From contig NZ_RJQC01000001.1 of NCBI RefSeq assembly GCF_003725415.1, positions 207,228 through 271,227 of the forward strand: 64,000 nt of DNA, in the 5' to 3' direction. The notes under the pieces are model-generated. The model was given only the letters and a program-made list of their open reading frames with translations. It searched no databases and was not told the origin of the DNA. Within the stretch, counting starts at the first letter, position 1. Every line of letters begins with the position of its first letter. Of the stretch, positions 28,596 to 37,564 are shown in pieces. A program made the position numbers and the translations under genes. The DNA is from Absicoccus porci. GTDB lineage: Bacteria > Bacillota_I > Bacilli_A > Erysipelotrichales > Erysipelotrichaceae.

Positions 28596-31145
28596 ATGCT
28601 TACTTGTAAACATATCATCAAAGACTATCCAAGTGGTGACAAGGTCGTACATGCCTTACGCGATGTATCCTTGACCTTTCGTGATAGTGAATTCGTGTCT
28701 ATTTTAGGCCCAAGCGGCTGCGGTAAGACAACCTTTCTAAATATATTGGGTGGTTTGGACCATTATACATCAGGTGATTTAGTTATCAATGGAAAATCCA
28801 CCAAAGAATATAGTGAGAAAGATTGGGATACCTATCGAAATCATCATGTGGGATTTGTTTTTCAAAGTTATAATTTGATCATGCATCAAACGGTCTTGGC
28901 CAATGTTGAATTGGCATTGACCTTGACCGGGGTAGAAAAAAATGAAAGAAAAGAGAGAGCCATCCAAGCTTTAGAAAAAGTGGGATTAGCCGATCAAATC
29001 CATAAACGCCCGGCCCAATTATCTGGGGGACAGATGCAACGTGTGGCGATTGCTCGTGCTCTGATCAATGATCCTGATATTGTCTTGGCCGATGAACCAA
29101 CCGGTGCCTTGGATTCGGAAACCAGTGTTCAAATCATGGAACTCTTAAAAGAAATTGCCAAAGATAAATTGGTGATCATGGTTACCCATAATCCAACCTT
29201 GGCACAAGATTATTCGACGCGTATCATTCGTCTATTCGATGGACAAGTTCAATCGGATTCACGACCTGTGGATGAAACCGAGATCCATCCACATCCCGAT
29301 GATCAACGTCGACCTTCGATGTCATTTAAAACAGCTTTATCATTAAGTATGACTAATCTCATGACCAAAAAAGCAAGAACATTATTGACTGCTTTTGCGG
29401 GCAGTATCGGAATTATTGGGATTGCCTTGGTTTTGTCATTATCCAATGGTATGCAACTATATATTAACCAAGTTGAAAATGATACTATGGCCAGTTATCC
29501 CATCGAGATCAAAGACTATTCAACCGATATGTCCGTTATGCTTTCGACTATGATGAACATGCAAAATACAAAAGCCAAAAAAGATGGAAAAATTCATACC
29601 CAGCCAATGGTCAAAGATATTTTGGATTCGGTATCCAATTCAAAAAAGAACAATATATCCGCTTTTAAATCCTATTTGGAAAGTTCCGAAGGGAAAGATT
29701 TAAAAAAAGCAACCAAAGCGATTGAATATCAATATGATCTGCCTTTACAAGTTTACAATGAAAATACCCAATCCGGTTTGGTTCAAGTCAGTCCCAATGG
29801 CTTGTTGCAACGTTTAGGTATGTCGGATATGTTGTCAGCAACTTCCCAAATCAGTGGCAACAGTTCAGGACAGTCTGTATGGACAAAATTACCGGATAGT
29901 CAAAAATTACGAGATGATGAATTTGAATTGACTGGTGGAAAGTGGGCAACCAATGAAAATGAAGTAGTCTTAGCGGTGGATCAAAACAATGAAATCAGTG
30001 ATTATGCGCTTTATTCTTTGGGATTGATGAACCAAGACGATTTAGTCAATGCATATCGTGATTTTATTGCTGGAAATACCGATAAGATGCCTACCACTAA
30101 GATGCCTACGTATACAAAGAAAGAATTATTGAATACAACGTTCCGTTTGGTTTTAAATACCGATTTATATCAGAAAAAAAATTCAGTCTGGATCGATGCT
30201 TCTCAGGATCAAGAGGCTTTAAAGAGCATTGTTTCTAAATCCAAGGAAGTAAAAGTCGTGGGTATCATTCGTCCAAAAAAATCGACGGCCAATCAACAGT
30301 TCTATGGTGGTGTTTACTACACATCGGCCATGCAGAATTATGTAGCTACCCAATGTGAACAATCGGCAATTTATCAGGAACAAAAGAACAATCCACAAAC
30401 CAATGTATTTACCGGACAAGCATTTGGTGCCCAACAAAGCAGTGATAATGCCAGTGCATTGGCTGGATTATCCCAATCCGAAATGTTAGCGTATGCACAA
30501 ACGATGTCCGAAAATGCGAGTGCTACCTATGATTCCAATATGACCAAACTAGGTTATATGGATCCGGATAAACCAAGTGCTATCAATATGTATGTATCCA
30601 GTTTTGATAAGAAAGAAAAAGTCAGTGATTTGATCACAAAGTACAATGAGAAACAAAAGAAAGCCGGAAAAACCGATAATGTCATTACCTATAATGATGT
30701 AGTTGGCACCATGATGAAATCGGTAACCAGTGTCATTGATTTGATCAGTTATGTTTTGATTGGCTTTGTGAGTGTTTCGTTGATCGTTTCTAGTATCATG
30801 ATTGGTATCATCACGTATATTTCGGTTCTGGAACGAACCAAAGAAATTGGTATCTTACGTGCCATGGGAGCTTCCAAACGAGATATTTCGCGCGTGTTCA
30901 ATGCCGAAACCTTTATCATTGGCTTGACTTCCGGTATTATGGGTATCCTGATTACATTAATCTTGAATATTCCAATTAATACGGTCGTATATTCAAAAAC
31001 ACACATTGCCAATATTGCGCGATTGCCTTGGCAAGGTGGTTTGATCTTGATCTTGATTAGTTTAGGACTGACCGTATTAGCCGGCTTGATTCCAGCGCGA
31101 ATTGCTTCGAAAAAAGATCCGGTGGAAGTATTGCGATCTGAATAA
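28596..31145 (+). CDS. MacB/FtsX-type ABC transporter, ATPase fused to permease
   Basis: 849 residues. The N-terminal ATPase (about 1–225) has Walker [10 protein letters not shown], signature LSGGQMQR and Walker [16 protein letters not shown] membrane helix at about 260–280 is followed by a large extracytoplasmic domain (about 285–705), and three C-terminal helices form the FtsX permease core. Such proteins extrude peptides or antibiotics, or act as mechanotransmitters. The ATPase–permease fusion is usual for MacB-like proteins. Good GAGGAGA site. No adaptor or two-component system adjoins it, so the substrate is open. Confidence 0.9.
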   Translation: MLTCKHIIKDYPSGDKVVHALRDVSLTFRDSEFVSILGPSGCGKTTFLNILGGLDHYTSGDLVINGKSTKEYSEKDWDTYRNHHVGFVFQSYNLIMHQTVLANVELALTLTGVEKNERKERAIQALEKVGLADQIHKRPAQLSGGQMQRVAIARALINDPDIVLADEPTGALDSETSVQIMELLKEIAKDKLVIMVTHNPTLAQDYSTRIIRLFDGQVQSDSRPVDETEIHPHPDDQRRPSMSFKTALSLSMTNLMTKKARTLLTAFAGSIGIIGIALVLSLSNGMQLYINQVENDTMASYPIEIKDYSTDMSVMLSTMMNMQNTKAKKDGKIHTQPMVKDILDSVSNSKKNNISAFKSYLESSEGKDLKKATKAIEYQYDLPLQVYNENTQSGLVQVSPNGLLQRLGMSDMLSATSQISGNSSGQSVWTKLPDSQKLRDDEFELTGGKWATNENEVVLAVDQNNEISDYALYSLGLMNQDDLVNAYRDFIAGNTDKMPTTKMPTYTKKELLNTTFRLVLNTDLYQKKNSVWIDASQDQEALKSIVSKSKEVKVVGIIRPKKSTANQQFYGGVYYTSAMQNYVATQCEQSAIYQEQKNNPQTNVFTGQAFGAQQSSDNASALAGLSQSEMLAYAQTMSENASATYDSNMTKLGYMDPDKPSAINMYVSSFDKKEKVSDLITKYNEKQKKAGKTDNVITYNDVVGTMMKSVTSVIDLISYVLIGFVSVSLIVSSIMIGIITYISVLERTKEIGILRAMGASKRDISRVFNAETFIIGLTSGIMGILITLILNIPINTVVYSKTHIANIARLPWQGGLILILISLGLTVLAGLIPARIASKKDPVEVLRSE

Positions 31146-31207
31146 TGTGGGTTGATTTTTTAGCTTTAAAAAGGCATAATGTGTATTAGTATTGGGGGAA
31201 TGAATAT

Positions 31208-31723
31208 ATGGCAAATAACTTGAATTTAACTGCTCAAGATGTATACTCCAAAGAATTCCATGTGGATCTAAAAGGATATGCACCAGCAGAAGTTGATGAA
31301 TTCTTGGATCAAGTCATTGAAGATTATCAGGAATATGATGAAAAAATCGAGGAATTGTCGCAAGCTATTACTCGTTATGAACAAAAAATCAATGAGTTGC
31401 AAGCGAAAATCGTCGAATTAAATACAGACAATCGTAAACTACGTGATCAAATGAAGAGTGGTATGGTTGCCGCTAATAACAGTGATCAAGTGGATATCTT
31501 AAAACGAATCAGTCGTTTGGAACAAGCTGTATTCCACAACAATCGTTATAATGGTGGATACCGTGGTTCAAAGAACAAACGTAAAAACAACAATGCTGCA
31601 CAGCATCAAGCCCAAGCGCATGAACACGAAAAGGTAGAACCACAAATGGTTGCACCACAAACAGTGGAACCAGAACAACCAAAAGTTGCGCAACCAAAAG
31701 AAGTGCAACAAGAAGAAAACTAA
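31208..31723 (+). CDS. gpsB: GpsB/DivIVA-type cell-division protein
   Basis: 171 residues. The N-terminal DivIVA/GpsB lipid- and PBP-binding domain (LTAQDVYSKEFHVDLKGYAPAEVDEFLDQVIEDY, residues about 6–42) is followed by a coiled coil (about 42–85) and a low-complexity tail with Lys/Arg-Asn (KNKRKNNN) and then Gln/Glu/Pro/His-rich sequence. GpsB helps switch class A PBPs between division and elongation sites. Position just upstream of the RNase P RNA gene matches Bacillus. The long polar tail is more than typical GpsB (about 100 residues). Confidence 0.88.
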   Translation: MANNLNLTAQDVYSKEFHVDLKGYAPAEVDEFLDQVIEDYQEYDEKIEELSQAITRYEQKINELQAKIVELNTDNRKLRDQMKSGMVAANNSDQVDILKRISRLEQAVFHNNRYNGGYRGSKNKRKNNNAAQHQAQAHEHEKVEPQMVAPQTVEPEQPKVAQPKEVQQEEN

Positions 31724-31728
31724 AACAA

Positions 31729-32081
31729 CTCTTAAATCCGCAGTCGCTGGCAATAGCTAGAGGAAAGTCCATGCTCGCACGATCTGCGATGATCGTAGTG
31801 TTTGTGCTAGATGAATCAATAAGTCTAGGCAGTTGAAGCCATTCAATTGACGGCAACTTCAATCCTAAGGGAAACTAAGGAAGCGAGTTTGAAAGTGCCA
31901 CAGAGACGAGTTCGAATGGAAACATCCGAGGTGGAACGGGTAAACCCCACAAGCGAGAAACCCAAATTTGGTAGGGGAGTCGGCCAGAATGAATCAAAAG
32001 GATGGCCGGATATCGAAAGATGATATCGAAAGATATAGATAAATGACTGCATATACAGAACATGGCTTATGCATTTGAGAG
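31729..32081 (+). ncRNA. rnpB: RNase P RNA
   Basis: Catalytic RNA that matures tRNA 5' ends. The conserved AGAGGAAAGTCCATGCTCGCAC lies near 31759–31780 (bases given in two parts: AGAGGAAAGTCC, ATGCTCGCAC), and GTAAACCCCACAAGCGAGAAACCC-type sequence lies near 31940. The 3' half ends with ACAGAACATGGCTTATG. The ends are set by P1 pairing of CTCTTAAAT (31729–31737) with ATTTGAGAG (32073–32081). Location after gpsB agrees with Bacillus synteny. It begins six bases after the gpsB stop codon. Confidence 0.95.
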
Positions 32082-32085
32082 AATA

Positions 32086-32113
32086 AGCAAGGTTTGTCCT
32101 TGCTCTTTTTTTT
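32086..32113 (+). terminator. Terminator of rnpB
   Basis: AGCAAGG / CCTTGCT stem with a five-base loop and eight U. Confidence 0.85.
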
Positions 32114-32131
32114 GAAAGGAGGGAGTCTCAC

Positions 32132-33064
32132 ATGATTGAATACTTTAAGACGACAGAAGAAGGCACGCAACAATTGGATATGCCCGAAAGAGGTTGTTGG
32201 ATCAATTGTGTAGCTCCATCCATGGAAGAAAAACGCTTTTTGACCGATCATGTAGGCGTCTTACCAGAATTTGTCCAATCCAGTTTAGATGAAGAGGAAT
32301 CATCCCATATTGATTATGATGATGATTTGGAACAAACCCTGGTCATTATTGACTATCCAAGTATGAAAGGAATCGATAGTGGTGCCAATGAATATTTTAC
32401 ATGTCCATTGGGCGTGGTTTTGATGCATGGCTATATTATCACAATTTCTCTATACGAAAGTTGGAGTATCAACACCTTACGTCGACATCTTGGTAAGTTT
32501 GTGGATACGCGTTTGAAGACTCGTTTTTTATTGACGCTGTGTTTATACATTTCACAACGTTTCTTGATGTGTCTGCGTCAAATTGATCGTTTATCGACCC
32601 AAACCGAACAAGATCTACAAGAAGATCTGGATAACGATGGACTCTTACGCTTATTAGGACTTGAAAAATCTTTGGTGTATTTTTCAACTTCTTTAAAATC
32701 CGATGAAACCACATTGAATCGAATCCATCGAGGAAAACAAATCAAATTGTATGAAGAAGATGAAGAATTATGGGAAGATGTCATGATTGAAATGAATCAG
32801 GCAAATGAAATGTGTAACATTTATTCCGGCATTTTGTCGCAAATGCGCGAAACATACAATAGTATTATTTCAAACAATTTGAACCAGGTCATGAAATTAT
32901 TAGCTATCGTGACCATCGTCTTGTCTTTGCCAAATATTGTTTATGCTTTCTATGGTATGAATGTTCGTTTGCCACTTCCTTATGTTTGGTTCCCAACGTT
33001 GGTTTCCGTTCTACTTTGTGTGGGCTCTTTGATCTGGTTATTAAACAGTAAACGATTTAAATGA
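32132..33064 (+). CDS. corA: CorA-family Mg2+ transporter
   Basis: 310 residues: an acidic N-terminal cytoplasmic domain with long helices, then two C-terminal membrane helices (about 250–272 and 282–302). The signature YGMN follows the first helix. Forms a pentameric channel for Mg2+ (some members Co2+/Ni2+). AAAGGAGG precedes the ATG. The downstream cyclophilin gene begins 13 bases later. Confidence 0.92.
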   Translation: MIEYFKTTEEGTQQLDMPERGCWINCVAPSMEEKRFLTDHVGVLPEFVQSSLDEEESSHIDYDDDLEQTLVIIDYPSMKGIDSGANEYFTCPLGVVLMHGYIITISLYESWSINTLRRHLGKFVDTRLKTRFLLTLCLYISQRFLMCLRQIDRLSTQTEQDLQEDLDNDGLLRLLGLEKSLVYFSTSLKSDETTLNRIHRGKQIKLYEEDEELWEDVMIEMNQANEMCNIYSGILSQMRETYNSIISNNLNQVMKLLAIVTIVLSLPNIVYAFYGMNVRLPLPYVWFPTLVSVLLCVGSLIWLLNSKRFK

Positions 33065-33077
33065 AAGGAAAAAGAAT

Positions 33078-33563
33078 ATGAATGTAATTAATGGAAAAAT
33101 CACAATGGAAAATGGCGATATCATGGAATTTGAAATGTATCCTGATGTAGCTCCAAAAACAGTACAAAACTTTGTAGACTTGATCAATAAACATTTTTAT
33201 GATGGTTTGATCTTTCATCGCATCATCAAAGGCTTTATGATTCAGGGCGGCGATCCAGAAGGCACCGGTATGGGCGGCCCTGGCTATACGATTCCTGGTG
33301 AATTTAGTGCCAATGGATTTAACAATGATCTAAAACATACACGTGGTGTTTTATCGATGGCACGTACAATGGATCCAAATTCAGCCGGTTCTCAGTTTTT
33401 CATCATGCATCAAGATGCACCACATCTAGATGGACAATATGCGGCGTTTGGAAAATTAACGAGTGGTTTCGATGTATTGGATGCGATTGCGTCTGTTAAG
33501 ACCGATTGGATGGATCGTCCGAAAAAAGAACAAAAGATCAAGACCATTGAAATCATCGATTAG
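33078..33563 (+). CDS. ppiB: Peptidyl-prolyl cis-trans isomerase, cyclophilin type
   Basis: Catalyses proline isomerisation in the cytoplasm (no signal peptide). 161 residues with the cyclophilin core FHRIIKGFMIQGGDPEGTG, SMARTMDPNSAGSQFFIMHQ and HLDGQYAAFGKL. Co-directional with corA (13-base gap). The last codons lie inside a terminator hairpin that also overlaps the end of the convergent hydrolase gene. Confidence 0.95.
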   Translation: MNVINGKITMENGDIMEFEMYPDVAPKTVQNFVDLINKHFYDGLIFHRIIKGFMIQGGDPEGTGMGGPGYTIPGEFSANGFNNDLKHTRGVLSMARTMDPNSAGSQFFIMHQDAPHLDGQYAAFGKLTSGFDVLDAIASVKTDWMDRPKKEQKIKTIEIID

Positions 33564-34237
33564 AAGGAGTCCTCCTCCTTCTTTTTATTTGCTTCGATCT
33601 CTTTTTTTAGATCCGTTTCTTGAAGTACACGAGCAAACCCTTCACCAAATAGATCCAATTCCATATCGACCCATTGTTGTCCACTTGCTCCGGCATGATC
33701 ATAACCGCTGACTCCATCCGCCATTACGACGACGTTGTAGTCTTTGTGATAGGCACTGCGAATCGTGCTGTCCACACACCAATTGACGACTGTACCACAA
33801 ATGATCAACGTTTTGATATTTTGCTTCTTTAACCAAGTTTCTAGATCCGTATGAGCAAAGCAATCATAGCCATATTTGGTAAATATCGTATCGGAAAGGG
33901 TGGGTGCTAAGGCATCGGTGATCTCACATTCAGGACTGCCAATCTTAAATTTATATTCGCCTTTGGCATTGATGAGACCTCGTTCTTTGTTCTTTTGCCA
34001 ATAAAAATCGTAACAATAGTCTGGTCCTTGCGCAAAGACGGACATATAAACGGGAATTTGATATCGATGACAAAAATTTTGAAAGTCACGAATTATCTTT
34101 ACTTGGGTGCGTGCCATAGGTACTTCTAAATAACTTCCTTCATCGACAAATCCCTTTTGCATGTCCACGATCAAAAAAGCAGTGTCTTCGGAACGAATCG
34201 AAAACGATGGTTGCCATTCCCAATATTTTTTACTCAT
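33560..34237 (-). CDS. Isochorismatase-fold cysteine hydrolase
   Basis: 225 residues. The catalytic triad of the family is visible: Asp in FLIVDMQKGFVD, Lys in IFTKYGYDCF and Cys in VVNWCVDSTIRSAY, with the cis-peptide VVN before the Cys. Members hydrolyse nicotinamide, N-carbamoyl compounds, ureidoacrylate or isochorismate. Divergent from a PucR-type regulator and near a cytosine/purine permease, it is more likely an amidase or carbamoyl hydrolase of a nitrogenous compound; this is inference. Its leader has a terminator and hexaloop hairpin like those of the nitrogen genes. Confidence 0.85.
   Translation of the reverse strand: MSKKYWEWQPSFSIRSEDTAFLIVDMQKGFVDEGSYLEVPMARTQVKIIRDFQNFCHRYQIPVYMSVFAQGPDYCYDFYWQKNKERGLINAKGEYKFKIGSPECEITDALAPTLSDTIFTKYGYDCFAHTDLETWLKKQNIKTLIICGTVVNWCVDSTIRSAYHKDYNVVVMADGVSGYDHAGASGQQWVDMELDLFGEGFARVLQETDLKKEIEANKKKEEDSF
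33562..33586. terminator. Terminator shared by ppiB and the convergent hydrolase gene
   Basis: AGAAGGAG (33562–33569) / CTCCTTCT (33575–33582) with a U run on the plus strand. The stem overlaps the stop of ppiB and the last codons of the opposite gene. Confidence 0.7.
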
Positions 34238-34252
34238 GTTCTAACCTCCTCA

Positions 34253-34291
34253 AAATAAAAAGAAGTCATGCTGGAAAATGACTTCTTTGTC
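34253..34291 (-). promoter_or_regulatory. Leader terminator with overlapping hexaloop hairpin (hydrolase gene)
   Basis: Minus strand: an 11-bp stem (arms 34278–34288 and 34259–34269) followed by a U-rich tail lies 16–50 bases before the start codon. GAC-AAAGAA-GTC (34280–34291) is an alternative hairpin overlapping the 5' arm. The loop is identical to that of the pyrG leader. Confidence 0.6.
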
Positions 34292-34302
34292 TTGATGTTT
34301 TT

Positions 34303-34360
34303 AGCATAATCGGAAAGCTTCTCTTTGACAATGTATAAAGTATCTATCTATCATTGACAA
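34303..34360 (-). promoter_or_regulatory. Two candidate promoters of the hydrolase gene
   Basis: TTGTCA (34355–34360)–17–TATACA (34332–34337), and downstream TTGTCA (34326–34331)–17–TATGCT (34303–34308). The second would start transcription about five bases before the leader hairpin. Confidence 0.5.
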
Positions 34361-34361
34361 A
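34324..34361. promoter_or_regulatory. Inverted-repeat operator candidate between hydrolase gene and pucR
   Basis: TTTGACAATG (34324–34333) and CATTGACAAA (34352–34361) form an inverted repeat with one mismatched central base and an 18-base spacer. They cover -35 boxes of both divergent genes. PucR binding is plausible but untested. Confidence 0.45.
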
Positions 34362-34381
34362 TTATGGTTAAATTATACAAT
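34354..34381 (+). promoter_or_regulatory. pucR-type regulator promoter
   Basis: TTGACA (34354–34359), 16-base spacer, TACAAT (34376–34381), followed by an AAAAAAGGAGGG ribosome site. Confidence 0.55.
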
Positions 34382-34401
34382 GCAAAAAAGGAGGGTCTTC
34401 T

Positions 34402-35517
34402 ATGGCTACAGTTGAAGATATCATGAATCTGGATTTTTTTAAGCACAACCATTTAGAATTAGTGGCCGGCGAACAAGGACTCTATCGTATTGTGACCAGA
34501 CCCAATATTGCCCAATTGATGAACTTTTCCGATTGGATGGGCGGCGGTGAATTTCTATTGATCAATGGGGTAGGCTTAGGCCTGGATCAAAAAGAAAATA
34601 TGTTGCAGGTGATCGAAAATGCGAACAAAGCCAATGCAGCATGCATCGCCTTTGAAATCAGTCAAACCTTTATACCTAAGATTCCACAAGAAGCCATTGA
34701 TCTTGCCAACCAATATCAACTTCCCATTTTTACACTTTCTTGGGATGTACCATTTGGTCCAATCTTAAATACGGTCTATGACTTTATTGTTCGCGAAGAA
34801 AGAAAAGAATCAACCATCATGGATATCATGCGAAATATTTTATTTGCGAATGTGAATCCTGGACAGATTCTCCAACAAACCGATTATTATGGATATGATC
34901 TTCGGAGTCCCCATCAATGTCTGGTCTTTCAAAAAGAAGGAGGATATGAAGCATTAAAGAAACATTTTCGTGAAGATAAAAGAATTTTGTATCTAGAACA
35001 AAATGAACATCTTATCGTGTTTTATCCCTATTGCGAAAAGAAACAACTCAAAAATCAGTTGCGAAGTCTTCTAGCAACAGAAGATGTATATATTGGAATT
35101 GGTGATGTTTGTACAAATCTGATGAAGTATCAAAATAGCTATTATCAAGCATTGCGTGCCTTGCGTTATTTGATGGTCACAAAAGAAAAACAGATTCTTT
35201 TTTATGATGAACTCGGTTTATTGACATTATTGGATGATGTTGATAATGACCATAATATCAAACAATATATCATGGATTTTTTAGCACCTTTACAAGAATA
35301 TCAGACACATCATTCGATTGATTTGATTGAAACGTTGAATGTCTATCAAGAATGTAATTTTAATGTGGCAAAAGCCAGTCAAAAATTATTTATTCATCGA
35401 AATACGTTGCTTCAAAGATTGGAAAAGATTGCCATGTTGTTGGATGTGGATCTCAATAATTTCAATGCTCGTCGCGAAATTATGAATGTCATGAATCTTA
35501 AAAAGTATTATGGGTAA
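34402..35517 (+). CDS. PucR-family transcriptional regulator
   Basis: 371 residues. The N-terminal PucR ligand domain (about 1–120, ending before FDYIV-type sequence) is followed by a GGDEF-like middle region and a C-terminal helix-turn-helix (NFNVAKASQKLFIHRNTLLQRLEKI, about 325–350). PucR proteins activate purine or other nitrogen-heterocycle catabolism in response to the compound. It lies between a divergent hydrolase and a downstream permease, so both are likely targets. The gene reads into the permease leader, where an intrinsic terminator lies. Confidence 0.88.
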   Translation: MATVEDIMNLDFFKHNHLELVAGEQGLYRIVTRPNIAQLMNFSDWMGGGEFLLINGVGLGLDQKENMLQVIENANKANAACIAFEISQTFIPKIPQEAIDLANQYQLPIFTLSWDVPFGPILNTVYDFIVREERKESTIMDIMRNILFANVNPGQILQQTDYYGYDLRSPHQCLVFQKEGGYEALKKHFREDKRILYLEQNEHLIVFYPYCEKKQLKNQLRSLLATEDVYIGIGDVCTNLMKYQNSYYQALRALRYLMVTKEKQILFYDELGLLTLLDDVDNDHNIKQYIMDFLAPLQEYQTHHSIDLIETLNVYQECNFNVAKASQKLFIHRNTLLQRLEKIAMLLDVDLNNFNARREIMNVMNLKKYYG

Positions 35518-35579
35518 AATATCTATAAAAAACTATAAAAAATACATACAATCTATCCATATACAACTCATTTTTTGTA

Positions 35580-35588
35580 TGCTAATAT
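35580..35588 (+). promoter_or_regulatory. Permease promoter, extended -10 box
   Basis: TGCTAATAT (35580–35588) fits an extended -10 box (TGn plus TAATAT). Predicted start near 35595, about 15 bases before the leader hairpin. No convincing -35. Confidence 0.4.
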
Positions 35589-35609
35589 GCAGATATCCAA
35601 AGCAAAGCA

Positions 35610-35653
35610 GGCAAAGAAGTCATAAAATGAAAATTCATTTTATGGCTTTTTTT
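35610..35653 (+). promoter_or_regulatory. Leader terminator with overlapping hexaloop hairpin (permease)
   Basis: GTCATAAAATGAA (35619–35631) pairs with TTCATTTTATGGC (35634–35646), followed by seven U. GGC-AAAGAA-GTC (35610–35621, one G-U pair) overlaps the first three bases of the 5' arm. The loop is the same as in the pyrG and hydrolase leaders. Confidence 0.6.
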
Positions 35654-35677
35654 GTTTTCGAAAGGAGAGTGAATGCT

Positions 35678-36952
35678 ATGGATGAGAAAAAAGATGTGGA
35701 ATTTACCCAACAAGCTGTACCCCTATCACAAAGAAAAGGTTTTTTAGAAATTTGTGTTGTCTGGATTGGCTACGTCTTTGTGGTTACCGGTATGCAAGTA
35801 GGCGGTACAATGGGAATTTCTACCGATTTTGCGACCTTGTTACAAGCATTGGCCGTGGGCAGTGTGATCTTATTGATCCTCGGTTCTTTTATGGGACTGA
35901 TTGCCTTAAAAACTGGCTTGACGTTTGGCAAGATCTGCCGCTATGCATTTGGTTCCTTAGGATCCCATATCATTTCTTTGATGATCGTTGTGACCTTGAT
36001 TGGATGGTTTTCTGTGGATGCCTATATGATTGGACAAGCTTCTCATGCGTTATTTTCTTTTTTACCCATTATTCCGATTGCCATATTGGCTGGTATTGCA
36101 ATGACCACGACCGCCTTATTTGGTATGTCCTGGATGTCAAAGCTTAGTGATATTGCGGTGTCATTGGTCTTGATCTTTGGAATCCTATCCATTGTTCTGA
36201 GTGTGAAAAGTACCGGTGGAATGGATGCTTTATTTGCAATCCAACTCAAAAATCCAGCTTCCTTCAATACCTTGGTTTCGCTTGCGATTGGCTCCTTTGT
36301 ATGTGGCGCAGTTTCTTTTACCCCGGATGTTTTACGATTTGCGAAAAATAAGAAACAGACTTTGATCATCATGTTTATTGCGATGATGTTGGCCAATCCC
36401 TTAATGATCATTTTAAGTGCAGTTGGTGCTATTGCCACTGGCTATTCCGATATTACCTATGTATTGGCATCCCAAGGATTATTGGCTCCAGCTTTTCTTG
36501 TCATGATCCTCAATATTTGGTCGACGGCTCAAGGATGTGTCTATTCCGGTTCGTTATCGTTAGGAAATACTTTATCGATTGATCGAAAGTATCTGGTCAT
36601 CGGCTTTGGAGCCTTAGGCACCTTAGGCGCAGTCTTGGGATTCTACAATTATTTTGGTCAATTCATCAATTTTTTAGCCACCACCATCCCGGCTTTAGGC
36701 GGTGTATTCATTGCCGATTATCTCGTGACTTATCGAAACGGCTATCCATCACTAGATGGGGGAATGATCCCTCAAGTCAAATGGCAAGCTTTCCTGGCTT
36801 GGGGACTTGGTATTGCGGCTAATTATCTTTCCTTTGGCATTGGTCAAGTAAATAGTATTCTTGTTGCTTTTTTAATGGAAGCTGGTTTGTCTTTATGGAT
36901 CGAAAAAATCAGAAATGTAAATAATACCAAGATCGTATCCGAAAATGTATAA
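35678..36952 (+). CDS. Cytosine/purine-type permease (NCS1-like)
   Basis: 424 residues from the ATG preceded by AAAGGAGAG; the longer reading starts before the leader terminator and is not credible. Twelve membrane helices. The N-terminus PLSQRKGFLEICVVWIGYVF and the helix-1 region GMQVGGTMGIS are typical of CodB-like nucleobase permeases. Substrate could be cytosine, hydroxymethylpyrimidine (CytX-like) or a purine; the neighbouring thiamine transporter makes the pyrimidine precursor worth considering, while PucR points to purines. Not decided by sequence alone. Confidence 0.85.
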   Translation: MDEKKDVEFTQQAVPLSQRKGFLEICVVWIGYVFVVTGMQVGGTMGISTDFATLLQALAVGSVILLILGSFMGLIALKTGLTFGKICRYAFGSLGSHIISLMIVVTLIGWFSVDAYMIGQASHALFSFLPIIPIAILAGIAMTTTALFGMSWMSKLSDIAVSLVLIFGILSIVLSVKSTGGMDALFAIQLKNPASFNTLVSLAIGSFVCGAVSFTPDVLRFAKNKKQTLIIMFIAMMLANPLMIILSAVGAIATGYSDITYVLASQGLLAPAFLVMILNIWSTAQGCVYSGSLSLGNTLSIDRKYLVIGFGALGTLGAVLGFYNYFGQFINFLATTIPALGGVFIADYLVTYRNGYPSLDGGMIPQVKWQAFLAWGLGIAANYLSFGIGQVNSILVAFLMEAGLSLWIEKIRNVNNTKIVSENV

Positions 36953-36980
36953 GCTGTCTTTTCCAAGGCAGCTTTTTTTC
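36951..36980 (+). terminator. Terminator after permease
   Basis: AAGCTGTC / GGCAGCTT stem (one G-U) followed by seven U, overlapping the stop codon. Confidence 0.8.
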
Positions 36981-36983
36981 ATG

Positions 36984-37007
36984 AAAAAAACGCAGATTGC
37001 TCTGCGT
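36984..37007 (-). terminator. Terminator after thiT
   Basis: Minus-strand ACGCAGA / TCTGCGT stem with a four-base loop and seven U. Confidence 0.8.
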
Positions 37008-37009
37008 CA

Positions 37010-37522
37010 TTATGCTTTTTTCATACGTGGTGCTAATGATTTCATCAATAAAGGAACCAAGATCAAACCAATAATGGTTGTTGGTACCATGTACCAGGCT
37101 TGATAAATAATGGATCCCATCCATGTGGTCTTATAGAAGACAACACCACTAATGGTTGAAGAAATAAAACGAATGACGTTTGTGATCAATACACCTGAAT
37201 AGAAATATTTATAGTTAGGAAATAAACAAGCCAATCCATACACACTAAAGGCAATGAAGTAATCCAATAAGAATTGGGTAAATCCTAATAAATACATTCT
37301 ACCCGTCACAAATTGACAGAACACACTTACGATCGCAACAACTGTACCTTTCTTCCAACTCAAATGATAGCTAGCCAATAATAAGGCAACGGTAGAAACA
37401 CCTAAACTACCACCTTGTGGCATTTGTAGGAAACCTAATGTATTGACAAAAATATCCAATACCATGAATAGGGCAACATAGAATGCCATCAAAACAAGAT
37501 CTTTCACTGATAAATCTTTCAT
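37010..37522 (-). CDS. thiT: Thiamine ECF transporter substrate-binding subunit (ThiT-like)
   Basis: 170 residues with about six membrane helices; GFLQMPQGGSLGVSTVALLL and GFTQFLLDYFIAFSVYG correspond to the thiamine-binding helices of ThiT. It delivers thiamine to the shared ECF ATPase module, which is not in this window. The upstream TPP riboswitch supports the substrate. GGAGGTG (37530–37536) lies seven bases before the ATG and can pair with CCTC in the leader, indicating translational control. Confidence 0.9.
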   Translation of the reverse strand: MKDLSVKDLVLMAFYVALFMVLDIFVNTLGFLQMPQGGSLGVSTVALLLASYHLSWKKGTVVAIVSVFCQFVTGRMYLLGFTQFLLDYFIAFSVYGLACLFPNYKYFYSGVLITNVIRFISSTISGVVFYKTTWMGSIIYQAWYMVPTTIIGLILVPLLMKSLAPRMKKA

Positions 37523-37564
37523 AAAAAAACACCTCCATTGAGGCGTAAGGAACTTAAAGACTTT

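Noticed and set aside
31980..32050. Repeated ATATCGAAAGAT in the rnpB 3' region as a mobile repeat
   Set aside because: It forms a hairpin within the RNase P RNA fold and needs no other explanation.
35518..35610. Purine or preQ1 riboswitch before the permease
   Set aside because: No conserved aptamer core is visible; only the short hexaloop hairpin and terminator are supported.
35510..35677. Extended N-terminus of the permease overlapping the pucR stop
   Set aside because: It would cross a strong terminator; the ATG at 35678 has the ribosome site and the family N-terminus.
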